Source: Portulaca oleracea
Lineage: Eukaryota > Streptophyta > Magnoliopsida > Caryophyllales > Portulacaceae
Direction: 5' to 3'
Length of the DNA stretch: 64,000 bases
Assembly: GCA_029582165.1 (NCBI GenBank)
Contig: CM055870.1
Coordinates: 19,198,832 to 19,262,831, forward strand
Part shown: positions 21,789 through 33,323 of the stretch, piece by piece
Position numbering within the stretch: position 1 is the stretch's first letter
Layout: each line of letters begins with the position of its first letter
Notes under the pieces: model-generated
The model's input: the letters and a program-made list of their open reading frames with translations, nothing else
Database searches by the model: none
What the model was told of the DNA's origin: nothing
Translations under genes and position numbers: made by a program

Positions 21789-22127
21789 CCCCTCCCTATG
21801 AAAGTAAAATAATCAAATTTGAGGAGGAAAGAACAAGTGGTAGCTCCCTCTTTGGATTTGGTTCAAATACTTTCAAAGTGTTCATGGAAAAGGAAAGGTA
21901 GTTTTACAATTAAACTATTCATAAAATATACAAAACAACTCCTAAAGATTTTCTTTAAAAAAGTAAAAAACCAGCGAAGTCTCGAAAATTCCAACCTGAA
22001 AAAATAAACTGAGAAAACAAAGGCAGCGGCATCGTCGTGACTTGTTTTATTCAATGGGGAACCCTGGGGACATCGGTGACCGATTACCCCAGGGATGTCC
22101 ATAGAATTTTGGCGACTCTACTGGGGA
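21789..22127 (+). other. LTR-like end with hairpin and possible tRNA-Arg PBS
   Basis: At 22,060-22,101 there is a GC-rich inverted repeat (CCTGGGGACATC ... CCCCAGGGATGTCC) ending CA, followed by TGGCGACTCTACTGGGGA at 22,110-22,127. That string resembles the PBS used by Tat/Ogre gypsy elements. The sequence up to about 21,843 repeats the flank upstream of the copia element. Confidence 0.4.
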
Positions 22128-22944
22128 CTGTTTTTTAAAAGAGGGTAAATCTTGAAAACAGTAATTTGGTGTGTTTTTAATTGTTGGAAGGAAAATAAAA
22201 TTCAATTTTACATCTTCTTAATCATTCACCTTTAGAAATAAAGCATTGTATATACCTTGATACCTTTTCGCCATTTATTGACGTGGTGCCGGGATGTTAT
22301 AAATCCTTCCCCAAACATTGAGTTGGGAATCTAGGGCGGAGTAATTGGTTCCTAATCTGCATTGGCGTGGCATTTCGGAACCGATTAGTTTGGATTGCAT
22401 CCGAATACTATTTGATATGTTCACAAAACATGTTCCAGTTACGCGTTTCTTGTCCAAATACAATCTGTTTGCACATCTACCCCTAGAGAATGAGAGAGCG
22501 TGATAAAGTATTTTAGAATACTTTGTACTATAGAAAATTTTAGGGCATATACTTGCTTGTGTAGTGTTCTTCAGAGTATTCTTTATATATTGCAACTTCA
22601 TGAATATACAAATCCAAGGCCTCTCAGTTGAATTGAAGAGTGTTCCATAACTATCCTCGATGATTTTAATACTTACCCTTATAAAAAAAGAAAGAATTAA
22701 AAATCAAAGCTGATGAGGTTTCATCTTTGTCAATTTTCTAAACATGTGCTATGGACCAAGGCACTAAGCTTTATACCAAAGGATGTCCTTAACCACAAAA
22801 AAAATATTATTAATCTTTAAAAGTTAAAACATCAATCACAAAAAAATGTTATTATTAAGCTTTAAAAGTTGAAACATCAATTGTAATTTGCAACACTGAT
22901 CCTAGCTAATGTATGTTTATTAATTTGTGAGGTACAATCTAATT
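22128..22944. other. Non-coding interval
   Basis: No domain is recognised. If the PBS call is right, this would be 5' leader of an old Tat-like element. Confidence 0.3.
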
Positions 22945-22952
22945 CTCTCTGT

Positions 22953-23118
22953 CAAGGTTGTTAAAATCGGGATCCTAACTCGAAACTACGGGGAAGCTAG
23001 GATCGGAATTTAGCCCATGTAGGATCGAAGATCGTGTGTAAATAGTAGAATCGTTTCGACAATTTTGGACCATAAAATCGTAGGATCGTAAATCAGGATC
23101 GGGATTTTAATAACTATG
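22953..23118. mobile_element. hAT MITE, 166 bp, copy 2
   Basis: The termini match those of copy 1 and the two copies are the same length. The 8-bp flanks are CTCTCTGT (22,945-22,952) and CCCTCTGT (23,119-23,126), with one mismatch. Confidence 0.88.
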
Positions 23119-23144
23119 CCCTCTGTTCGTTTCTATATTTTTAT

Positions 23145-23690
23145 GGGTTGTTTGCATTTTAGATCCCGAAGAATATGGTAATTTATTTTTTGAACCCTTG
23201 ATTTTATTATTTATTTTTTTGGACCCTAATGGTTATGGGTTGAATAAAAAATGATCTTAAAGTTTGTAGGTTGAAAAAAAAATACTCGTGTACTGTTGTT
23301 CTTTTTCTTCCCATGTTTGAATTTATCTCCCGATTAGCACCAAACTTCAGGACTAAGGTTAAAACTAATATTAAAGGTGTAATACAATTCTCTTACTCAT
23401 GTCGGAACTACGTAGACCCTGGTTACTTCACGGTCTAATTAGTTCTGACAAGAATTAGGAAGTTGTAGTATAGCTTTAATTAATGTTAGTTTTGATCTTA
23501 GTCATTTCGGGAGATAAATTTTAACATGGCAAGAAAAAGAAAAACGGTACACGAGCCTTTTTTCAACCTACAAACATTAAGGTCATTTTTTATTCAACCA
23601 TAAACTTTAGGGTCCGAAAAGTAAATAATAAAACCAAGGGTTCAAAAAATAAATTACCCTAAATTTCAGAGTCCAAAATGCAAAAAAATC
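23145..23690. mobile_element. Fold-back Mutator MITE, 546 bp
   Basis: A perfect 9-bp duplication TATTTTTAT lies at 23,136-23,144 and 23,691-23,699. Arms of more than 200 bp are inverted copies: the left runs through TTGCATTTTAGATCCC, TTTTTTGAACCCTTG and AAAAAATGATCTTAA, and the right ends GTCCAAAATGCAAAAAAATC. No coding sequence. Confidence 0.88.
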
Positions 23691-24167
23691 TATTTTTATT
23701 AACTGTGAGTTCTTTCATTTTATTTTATCTACTTTTTATAACTTTAATGATGTATTAATGGCTATGTTTTTAATTTTTCTTTAATAATTAATATGTAATC
23801 TCATTGTAGGAGTGCAAATGAGTCGAGCCGAGCCCGAGCCTATAAGGCTTGAGATTTGGCTTGTTACATTTTAGGTGAGCTTGAGCTTGGCTTGTGACTT
23901 GCTTAGCTTGAATATATTCGGCTTAGGCTGGGCTTGCCAAGGCTCATGGGCTTGGCTTGCGGCTTGGTCCTTGACAAATAGAAATCATTTATATTTTTAG
24001 TAAATAATTTGTCAAATAAATTTAATATTACTATGAAGACATGATCATGTGTAATACTTTGATTTGGTGGTTGTTTCATGCAACGCTAATATTTTAATAT
24101 AATATTACGTGATAGGTTGCTATCTTTAGGATTTAATAATATTTTTAACTACTTAATGGGTCTCTTT

Positions 24168-24173
24168 AATATA

Positions 24174-24245
<72 letters not shown>
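24168..24245. repeat. (AT)n at the LINE 3' end
   Basis: An almost uninterrupted AT array adjoining the 3' end of the minus-strand LINE. Confidence 0.95.
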
Positions 24246-24246
<1 letters not shown>

Positions 24247-24379
24247 CACAAGAAAACAGGTTATATTTCCATTAAAAGAGGGGTGGCCTCAACCAAGTAC
24301 AAAGATAACAGTTACATCATCAAAGCAATATCTATACATTTAGCATATCTACGCCTAGTTTTTGCTAGCATGAGAATTC

Positions 24380-24962
24380 AATTTCGGACATCCTCTTTAA
24401 TATGGATTGAAATCATCCTGGGATTTCGTTTGTTTTTTCCATGCACGTGATTGTTCCTCTCTCTCCAGATATGATATGTATAAGCACCATAGACTCCATT
24501 AATAAATTCTCTAACCTTTCTTATTTTGCATGTCCTCTTAGTATACTCCCACAACTCTAAAGGCTCCAGATGTGGGATATCTTGACAATGAGGCCATTGG
24601 GAGATGATTTGTCCCACCTGTGTCGCCAGCTGGCATTGCTTGAATAGGTGTACAAGCGTTTCTTCATCGTTGTTAAATATGGGACAGATGCTTACATTAC
24701 TCTCACCCCAGTGCTGGCTTCGGCTGCGAATGGGTAATCAGTTTTGAACCCGAAGCAAAAGGAAAAAAGCATGCCTCGGCGTAACCAGGGCATTCCAAAC
24801 CATCTGAGTCGACCAAGGTGTATCAGCTGTTGGAAGGCTCCACCTATACCCCTTATCCACCGTGTATTGCCCGTCATCCCCCCAATGCCATCTTTCTCCA
24901 GGTGAGGATCCCCATTTGAAAAGATCCTTCACTTCGCAAAGATGTTTGAAGTAGGGAAACAC
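24380..24962 (-). pseudogene. LINE ORF2 C-terminal zf-RVT-like region
   Basis: Fragments such as WHWGDDGQYTVDKGYRW, VWNALVTPRHAFF and YTYHIWRERNNHVHGK match the zinc-binding region that follows plant L1 reverse transcriptase. They lie in different frames, so this part is broken. Confidence 0.75.
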
Positions 24963-25111
24963 ATCATAGAGAGAGGTATAGTTCCACCAGGAACGATTTT
25001 TAATATATTTAGTATGAATCCATTTGACCCATAAATTCTCTTTATTGCTCTGAATATCTCAGACCAGCTTTGCAATGGAGGCTTGATTCCAAAGGCGGAG
25101 ATTCTTGCATC

Positions 25112-26257
25112 CTAGACCTCCAGAAGCTTTAGGGGTGTAGGAAGTCTGCCAGGAGATCGCAGGCGGGGCTTTATAAGTGTGTGATCCACCCCAATGAAAT
25201 TTCTGCAACAAGCATCAATTTTTTGCACCACTTTTTCCAGGATAATGATTATGCGCGCCCAGAAACCATAAATGCCTTGGAGAACAGAATTGGCAAGGAC
25301 TATTCTACCTGCATATGAGATATGTCTTGTTTCCCAACATTTGATTGTGGCTAGGATTTTGTCAATCAGAACACTACAGTCAATAGCTGAAAGTTTGCAG
25401 GAAGAGATTGGCATACCAAGGTACCGGAAAGGAAGGATTCCTGAGGCAAACCTAGTATCTCTCAAGAGCTCCGAGTGATCATCCACACCTCCAAAAACAA
25501 CCTCCGACTTCATTTTATTTGCCTCCAGACCCGTGACTTCCGAAAAATGATGGAAAGCATCCATCATAGTTTTAATGGAAGTTTTGGTTGCCGAAGTAAA
25601 TAGAATGAGATCGTCAGCAAACATCAGATGTGATAGCTTGAGTCGAGCACAGTTGGGATGATACTTGTAATTTCTGGAGTTTTTGATGTGGGCATTGATA
25701 GAGCGAGATAAGTACTCCATAGTAAGAACAAAGAGCAAGGGGGACATAGGATCTCCTTGACGTAGGCCCCTGCTGCCTTGAAACGGTTCTGAGCTGCTGC
25801 CATTGATGGTAATCTCATAGCTGGGAGTGGTCACACAGGCCATGATACATTTGATGAGCCATTGGGGGAATTTGTAGGCGTTGAGAGCTTCTTCTATGAA
25901 GTCCCAGTGGACCGAGTCAAAGGCTTTTTTCAGGTCAATTTTCATCATACAGCGGGCTGATATAGTAGACCTTGAATACCCCCTCGCAATTTCCTGACAA
26001 AGCAGGACATTGTGTAATAGTTGACGGCCAGGAATGAAGGCGGCTTGGCTTGGATCAACAAGCCTTGGGAGGACTTCTCTGATTCTGGCAGCTATGATCT
26101 TGGTGATCCTCTTGTAGAACGTATTGCAGCAAGCGATCGGTCTAAATTCTGATGCTTTGCGGGGATTAGGAATTTTTGGGGTGAGAACAAGATGTGTCTT
26201 GTTGAAAGTTTTGAGCAGTTTCCCCGATTGGAAGAACTCTTTAACAGCATCCGTCAC
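25112..26257 (-). pseudogene. LINE ORF2 reverse transcriptase
   Basis: An open frame of 381 codons covers the RT core: TPKIPNPRKASEFRPIACCN, DPSQAAFIPGRQLLHN, MKIDLKKAFDSVHWDF, GLRQGDPMSPLLFVL and the catalytic LMFADDLILF. The two key Asp residues are present. The domain copies element RNA at a nicked target. It is in a different frame from the endonuclease part upstream, with the shift between about 26,250 and 26,340. No stop interrupts the core RT itself. Confidence 0.9.
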
Positions 26258-27747
26258 CAGCCCGCTAATAATATTCCAGCCTTTTTTGTAGAAGTAACTT
26301 GTATACCCATCCGGACCCGGAGTTTTGTCATCAGGTATGGAGATGAAAGCTTATTTGATTTCCTTATCAGTAATTGTCTACAGATATCAATTTGTTGCTC
26401 TAAAAGAAGAGTTGGACCACATTTGAAAACTTTGGGTTTAGCTTTGGTGCGGTGTGTAGTCCTCTTGCCCAGCAAATCGTGATAAAAATCACGAAGACAT
26501 TTGTTAACATTGTCCAGGCCAGACACAGAAACTCCATCATTGGTCTCCAATTCATGCACATATTTCTGTGCTCGTTTCTGTCTCATCTTAGCGAAGAAGA
26601 GCTTGCTGCAGTCATCCCCCATGTAGCTCCAATCCATTTTACTGTGTTATTTTTTGAGCAGTAGAACAGAATGAAGTACCTTCCAGTATGTACTTCTGGC
26701 CTCTTTTTCCTTATTTTGCAAAATTTCATCTGCTGGGTTGAGTGACAGATCCTGCTGGATCAAATCAAGCTTCTTTCTCTCCATGATTTCCTGTTGATAT
26801 ATATCTGCATATTTATCTTTGTGGAGCCTTCGAAAGTCTTTCTGCATGTGTTTCAGGACCCAAAATAATTTATACATGGCATGGCCTTCGGGAAGGTTGG
26901 TAACTCCTTTCATCAAGATTTTTTCGAATTGATCATTATTTGCCCACATGTTGCAGAATCTAAAATTCGAGGCTCGTTTTGGGCAATGGGGGAAGGAAAT
27001 GAGAAGGGCTGTGTGATCAGAGAGACATGCATTCAGATACTCCACTTTAAAGTCTTGTGAGATTAGGTACCATTGCATATTGATGAGAATCCTATCAAGT
27101 CTAGATCTCACATGATTATTTGTCCAAGTGAAGTAATTTTCAGAGAAGTTTGGCTCATGTAGGTAGCAATCTTGTATTCATCTTTGGAAATCTTGGATGA
27201 TGAAAGCTTCCACTTCAACTCCTCCTTCTCTGTCATGTGGGCTAGCAATGGCGTTGAAATCCCCTAAAACGTCCCAGCCTTCATCCACATTGTCCTTAAT
27301 AGCTCGCAGGTTAGTCCAAAGTTCTAAACGATCCCCAGCCTGATTGCTCCCATAAATCCAGGTCACCATAAATGAAACTGCATCCTGCTGACGAGTGATT
27401 CTTGTATATATTAGTTGGGCCGAAGAAGTTATGTGCTGCACATGGTAAATTCTCGGGTCCCAGGCAACCAAAATACGAATTCTTTGACAGTGATTTGAGT
27501 TTGTGATGAAGTTCCAATTTGTGAAGAACCTATTCATCATATGATCAACGTTTCTCGGTAGGAGTTTTGTTTCATAAATCCCAAATAGCCCAACTCCTAT
27601 AGTTTGCAAGAAGACTCGGGGGTCTTCTTGCTTCTCTGGGCTGTTAATCCCGTGCACATTCCAGCTGAGAAGATTCATGGTTGGATAAAATAGGTTCAGT
27701 GCAGTCACCTTTTTCATTAGTGTCATCCTCAGTAGATAGTGCTTCAA
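26254..27747 (-). pseudogene. LINE ORF2 endonuclease and linker
   Basis: The frame includes MNLLSWNVHGINSPEKQED, WDVLGDFNAIASPHDREGG and, after a stop near 27,178, MRSRLDRILIN and YLNACLSDHTALLISF. These are the AP-endonuclease motifs (N, D-F-N and S-D-H) that nick the target. Stops occur at about 27,178 and 26,647, all in one frame. The usual catalytic Glu of the W-x-E-T motif is seen as YETKL. The domain order is normal for L1. Confidence 0.88.
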
Positions 27748-28924
27748 ATCGGTTGCCAGTTTTTAGAGGAGGGTCTGGTTGTTTATGTTGCTTCTGAACC
27801 CATTCCTGTCTCTGTTTGATGGAGCCCTTATCATCAACTGCCCTGACTTTTACATTTTTATCTTGATGATCTGGTTGATGTCGTCCAGTTTTGTGGGTTG
27901 TCTCATTGGCTTTTTTCTGTCTACATATATCCTCTGTATGCCCTGTTTTTTTGCAATAACCACACAAGGTCTTCTTTCTACAACTTGGTTCATCATGACC
28001 ATACACTTGACAGTGAAGACATTTCTTCGGTATCCAGTCATAGTGAAGAAGTTGTCTTTGATGATTGCCATGGTGATCTATGTAGTCTACATGATCAGGA
28101 AAGGGTCCATGGATTGGCATTTCAATCAGTAGTTTCGCATAGCCCAGTTTGATTTTTTCTTGTGTTTGCCTATCTGTTTTTAATAGGGACACCCAAAAGA
28201 CTGGCAATCTTACTCAAGCTTTCAGAATTCCAGAATTTAAATGCAGATCGTGCATAGTTACCCAGATTGGTAGTGTCTTGATGTTTTCAATCTGCATATC
28301 CAATTCTTCATTCCATTCACGAACAATGAGAGGTTTCCCATCAAAGAAATGAAATCTTTGCTTCATGGCCTTCTCTTTGTGCTCATCCGTTTTGAATCGA
28401 ACCAAAAAAATCCCCTTTTTGATGTCCGATATATGATCGATATTTAGATTTCTCCAAATTCCATTGATATATCCACACATAACATCATAAGGTGGATTTG
28501 CACCCAAAACACAACAAATAATAGATGAATTCCAGTATTCAATTGTTTCACTTACATCTTCCATCTCGATTTTGGCATATGGAGCACCGTTGATGATTTC
28601 CGGTTCGATGAATTGGAGATCAAGCCCATCAGATTCTTTGAATAAATCAGCATATGAGCTTTGTTTCCTTTGTTTGATTTTGCCCTCCTGAGTATCCACC
28701 GCGATTTGATTGACCTTCGGGGAAGCCTTCGTTGATTCATTCGATTCATCCCCAATTTGATTTGCTTTTTCAGATCCGTTGGTCTTCCCCTCTTCCTTCT
28801 CAGCTTGTTTCAGCGTGGTGTTGATCTTGCTTTTCGATTGATCCTTCTGCGATTTGTTCTCCGGCTTAGTGGTTGCCGTCTTCGGGGTCGGCGACGGTGT
28901 CTGCCGCCCTTTCCTCGTCTTCAT
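27644..28924 (-). pseudogene. LINE ORF1 (DUF4283 and CCHC zinc knuckle)
   Basis: The frame from ATG 28,924 spans about 426 residues, broken by one TGA at 28,214-28,216. It has a charged low-complexity N terminus, a DUF4283-like domain (ISDIKKGIFLVRFKTDEHKE, PLIVREWNEELDM), then zinc knuckles CLHCQVYGHDEPSC and CGYCKKTGHTEDIC. It would bind element RNA. Its end overlaps the start of ORF2 by about 100 bp. The stop lies where a Trp codon would fit. Confidence 0.9.
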
Positions 28925-28983
28925 GAGGGAGGCTTGAGCAGCGTCGGTTTCCTAGAGAGAGGGCAGAGAGTCTCTCTCTAAAA

Positions 28984-28985
<2 letters not shown>

Positions 28986-29044
<59 letters not shown>
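28986..29044. repeat. (TA)n at the LINE 5' end
   Basis: About 30 TA repeats next to the LINE 5' leader. Confidence 0.95.
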
Positions 29045-29050
<6 letters not shown>

Positions 29051-29277
29051 AACATAAAAATGACAATGAATTATAATATTAGAATACACACACAGGTTTA
29101 TTAGGCTTGCCAGGCCTAACGAGCTGAGCTACTCGTTGCTTAATTGGCTTGGCGTGTCTAATTCACGAGCTCGAGCTCAAGCCAAGCTGGGCTACACGAG
29201 CTTATCGCCGAGCCAGCTTGCGAAGGCTCACTAGCCGGTTTGACTCATTTCCACCCCCTACTCATTGATGTGCAGAA

Positions 29278-30010
29278 TATTAATTACTATTTTTTAGTTT
29301 ATCTTTCATAATTAATTTAGGTGAAAAGAAGATTCAATATTTTTTATAATTAATATTGAGTTTCCTACAAGATTTTTAGAATTAGCATATAAATGGATGA
29401 AAATTGAAAAATATTTATTGTAGTAAGGAAGGGTATACGTTAAGAGGTGTCAGCCTTGCGGTTAAAAATTAGACCTTGGGTATATTCAATCCCATGTTTA
29501 ATTTCCTCACATGATACAAGCCTTGCTTCAAGATGGTTAATAACCATATGGAATTGTCGATATTTCACATTTTTGTAACTTTTAATAAAATTTTCTCTAA
29601 CAATTATATATATTTATCAAGTGTAAGAGTATAATACTTATTAACAATGTCAAAAAATATAAATAATAGCCTAATTATGTCAATCATATTAGAAAATGTA
29701 TATTTTATGCATAGTTTTGTATTTATGAAAAAAAGACTAATAAATAATCATTTCTATATTGTTTATAAGTTGTAAGAACTCTCAAAGTAATGAAACATAA
29801 CTTTGTAATGATTTAAATATACTTAAATTTAATTATATAAGTATTTTATATAAAATACAAGATGGTTAACAACCATCTTGTAGCAAGATGTTTATCAATT
29901 TTATTATATGCACTGCTTTATATGACTTCTGCGGATGCCAAAAAAAAAGTATATAGCCAATCCCCAATCTTTACTAAAAAAGATTATAATAATTAATTTA
30001 AATCAAGTCG
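29278..30010. other. Non-coding AT-rich interval
   Basis: No gene or repeat border recognised. Confidence 0.4.
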
Positions 30011-30015
30011 AAATA

Positions 30016-30256
30016 CGTAAAATGGAGAGAATAGATGAACTAGAATATGCAAGCTGTGTATATTGATTCAAGCTGCCAGGCTACAGGTGGGGTATTTATA
30101 CAATAGAACCACCAACAACCTACCAAGATCAAGAAAGAAGAAAAAATAAAGAAAAGAAAGAAAAGAGAAAATACAAGAGACCTAAAAACAGCTAACTACC
30201 AACTATAACCTAAGATTACTGTCTAACAAACTTAACTAACTCTAAAACTCTTCACA
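30016..30256 (-). repeat. 3' LTR of copia element
   Basis: The left copy on the plus strand; its first base is C instead of the expected T (CGTAAAATGG versus TGTAAAATGG). Confidence 0.93.
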
Positions 30257-30272
30257 CCCGCCCCCCCTTCAA
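30257..30272 (-). promoter_or_regulatory. Polypurine tract
   Basis: On the minus strand GAAGGGGGGGCGGG directly precedes the 3' LTR; it primes plus-strand synthesis. Confidence 0.8.
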
Positions 30273-31871
30273 GGTGGATTAGGGAAAAATCCAACTAATC
30301 CTAACCTTGAATAACTTAGATTGTGCTGAGATTCCCCAAGAGGTTTAGTAAATATGTCTGCAATCTGGTTTGTGGCGGAAATGTATGCAGTGTTAATAAG
30401 CCCCTCCTGAATCTTGTCTCTAATATAATGGCAGTCAATATATTCCAGATCTGATGTGTTTTGTCTTCTCATGAAAGACATGATTTTCTGCAATATACTG
30501 AGCTGCCTTATTGTCACAAAATAGTGTAATGGGTGTTTCAGCTTGGATGTGGAAGTCTGACAATATTTGATATATCCATTCAATCTCAGAAACTGAAGAT
30601 GACATTGCCCTATACTCAGCTTCAGTAGAAGATTTGGAAATAGTCTTCAGTTTCTTTGTCTTCCATGAAACCTGTGAAGATCCCAGAAACACACAGTAGC
30701 CTGTTAGAGATCTGGCAGTGTATTGACATGCTCCCCAGTCTGTATCTGTCTAGGCTTTAACTTGGAAAGTAATGTTGTTGGAATAAAATAATCCTTTGTT
30801 GACTGTCTTCTTTAGATACCTAAGAACATGATTAACAACATTAAGATGTGAATCAGTAGGATTCTGAATGAATTGAGATAAATGTTGGACAGCATAGCAA
30901 ATATCTAGTCTTGTAAGGGTCATGTATAAAAGTCTTCCTACTATTCTCCTATAGGGAAATGGATCCTTTAAGGGTTTTCCAGAATCTACTGATAGCTTGA
31001 GTCCTTTTGGTAAAGGAAAATTTGCTGGCTTGGCTGCACTCAGCCTTGCATCAATCAACAGATCTATTATAAACTTTCTTTGATTCAAGCTGAGTCCCAT
31101 CCTTAGATCTAGCAATTTCAATTCCAAGAAAAAATCTAGTTTGTCCCAGGTCTTTGATGGTGAATGTTGTGTGTAGAGAAGTCTTCAATTCTAAGATTCA
31201 GTCATCAACATAAACAAGAACATAAATGTGTCCTGCTGAGGTTGATTTAGAGAAAAGTGAATAATCATTCCTTGATTGCACAAATCCTTTTTTGCACAAG
31301 AATTTTGTTAGTTCCAGGTTCCATTGTCTGGATGCCTGTTTCAGCCCATATAATTAAGGATCTGATCAATTTGCAAACCTCACCTTGCTTGGCTTTAGTA
31401 TAGCCTTGAGGAGGTTCCATGTAAACTTCTTCATCAATGAATCCATGTAGGAAAGCATTGTTAATGTCTAGCTGAAAAAAATCCCAATTTTTTTGCTGTG
31501 GCAATAACTATAAACAACCCGACTGTGCTTAATTTGGCTACTGGGTAGAAGGTCTGTTTATAGTCTATGTCCTTTTCTTGGAAGAAACCCCTGATTACTA
31601 GCCTAGCTTTATATCTTTCTACTTCCCCATTAGGCTTAAACTTAACTTTGTACACCAATTTTAATGTCAGGGCCTTTTTCCCAGGGGGAAGTTTTGTAAG
31701 TTCCCAGGTCCCATTAGTCTCTAAGGCTATAAGTTCCTGTTCCATAGCCTCTATCCATTCAGGATGTTTCTGAGCTTCATCAAAAGATTTTGGCTCAGCA
31801 ATGTGTAAGGTGGTTATCAAAGCCTTAACATATTCTCCAGAAAGATGAGAGAAATCACTTTGTTTGAGCAA
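30269..31871 (-). pseudogene. copia RT and RNase H (broken)
   Basis: The RT starts with EPKSFDEAQKHPEWIEAM, WELTKLPPGKKAL and YKVKFKPNGEVERYKARLV, then LDINNAFLHGFIDEEVYMEP in another frame. The central RT with the YVDD motif is disrupted near 31,140-31,300. The later part continues with LSLNQRKFIIDLL, PYRRIVGRLLYMTLTRLDI, and RNase H motifs KTISKSSTEAEYRAM, FCDNKAAQYIAENHVFHEK and ATNQIADIFTKPL. Several frame changes are present. It would copy element RNA but cannot be functional here. Confidence 0.9.
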
Positions 31872-31898
31872 AGGATACTTTACATTGGCATTAAAGCT

Positions 31899-32986
31899 TT
31901 AGGATTGGGAAGAGGAGCTTCTTTCCTTGGGGTGTGCATAATCATGAGGCCAATTAGGAGCTCTTTTCACACGAGTAGATTTCCTAGTAGGGAGTAAATT
32001 AATGTTATTTGAAGGCTCAGGTTCTGCATTCAAGATGTTGTCGTGCTGATCTTCAGATTGTTCATACTGCTCTTCAGGCTGTCTTTCACCCTCCTTTGAT
32101 CCTTTCCACCAATCAGGGTATCCATGCAGTTGAAAGCATTGATCAATATCATGACCAGTCTTCTTGCAATGATCACAGAACTTCTTTGCCTTGGCATCTT
32201 TTCTTGCTTTGGAATTTCTAGTCTGGACAAACTTTTTATTTGTCACATTTGCTGCAAAGTCTCTATTTTGCCCAAAGCTGCTAGTAATTTGTCTTTGCTT
32301 TTCAACTTGTTGCACTATATTGTAAGCTTTGTTTAATGATGGTAGAGGGTCAAGAAGAAGGATTTGACTACGAATGCTATCATATTTCTCATCAAGTGCA
32401 TAAGAAACTGCAGCAACTTCTTCCTTTGATCTCCTTCTGAAATTTGTTTAATTGAAGGACAAGTTTCATTGCAGTTGCATACAAGGGTTTCAGAAACATC
32501 TGATAATTCATCCCAAATTCTTTTGAGTTTTGTAAAATACACAGCAACAGAATCATTGTTCTGATATAGATAAGTGAGTTTTTTTTCAAGATGATAAATA
32601 AGAGGATCATTAGACTGTCCAATCCTTTCTGTGAGATCTTTCCACAAATTCTGAGCAGAACCTACATATATGAAAGAATCAAATAGATCAGGAAGCATGA
32701 CATTAAGAATCCAACTTACCACCATGCTATCAACCTTGATCCATTGCTCATAGTTGGGAGATCCAAGGGCAGGTTTAGAGCACTTCCCATCGATAAATCC
32801 TAGGTTCACCTTGGTTTTAAGGGCTATCTTAACAGCCCTACTGCATTTTTGGAAGTTGGAGCCATTTAGTCTGACATTTGTTATAGGAATCCCAGGGTGA
32901 TCAGCTAGATGTAAGTATAAGGGATCATTATTATATCCCTCTGAAGCAGTTGAAGATGTCTCTCCTCCAGTGGCTGATTCTGACAT
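31899..32986 (-). pseudogene. copia gag with zinc knuckle fused to pol linker
   Basis: The gag opens MSESATGGETSSTASEGYNN, then PLYLHLADHPGIPITNVRLN (Retrotran_gag_3 type), SRAVKIALKTKVNLGFIDG and a C-rich CNCNETCPSIKQ. After a frame change near 32,330 it continues to the knuckle CDHCKKTGHDIDQCF. About 40 residues later comes TRKSTRVKRAPNWPHDYAHP, which normally lies between integrase and RT. The deletion therefore removed protease and integrase cleanly between these points. Confidence 0.9.
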
Positions 32987-33064
32987 TTTGTTTGGCCAAG
33001 AACAGCTGGTACGAGGAAGGGAGGCAGCAAGAAAGGGAAGGGATGGTTTTCACAGGTCCAGCAC

Positions 33065-33082
33065 CTATGTGCTCTTATACCA
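33065..33082 (-). promoter_or_regulatory. Primer binding site, variant
   Basis: The minus strand reads TGGTATAAGAGC just after the 5' LTR, differing by one base from the usual Met-tRNA complement. Confidence 0.8.
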
Positions 33083-33323
33083 TGTAAAATGGAGAGAATA
33101 GATGAACTAGAATATGCAAGCTGTGTATATTGATTCAAGTTGCCAGGCTACAGGTGGGGTATTTATACAATAGAACCACCAACAACCTACCAAGATCAAG
33201 AAAGAAGAAAAAATATAGAAAAGAAAGAAAAGAGAAAATACAAGAGACCTAAAAACAGCTAACTACCAACTATAACCTAAGATTACTGTCTAGCAAACTT
33301 AACAAACTCTAAAACTCTTCACA
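33083..33323 (-). repeat. 5' LTR of copia element
   Basis: TGTAAAATGGAGAG ... AACTCTTCACA on the plus strand. A TATA-like GGTATTTATAC is at about 33,157. Confidence 0.93.

Larger units (their letters stand above)
24246..28984 (-). mobile_element. Nearly full-length L1-type LINE
   Basis: About 4.7 kb with ORF1 (DUF4283 and zinc knuckles), then ORF2 with endonuclease, reverse transcriptase and a zf-RVT-like tail. Both ends abut (TA)n arrays, consistent with insertion into a TA microsatellite, or with a TA-type tail and target duplication. It is not a recent active copy: ORF1 has one nonsense codon and ORF2 has stops and at least one frame change. Confidence 0.92.
23817..29270. mobile_element. 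hAT-like element split by a LINE
   Basis: The ends are TAGGAGTGCAAATGAGTCGAG on the left and an inverted GACTCATTTCCACCCCCTA on the right, and CTCATTG occurs on both outer flanks (23,810-23,816 and 29,271-29,277). Both subterminal regions are rich in GAGC/GCTTGG words, as in many plant hAT MITEs. Apart from the LINE and the AT repeats, the host element would be about 0.7 kb. No transposase is visible. The 7-bp match (8 bp with one mismatch) is slightly short for hAT. Confidence 0.75.
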
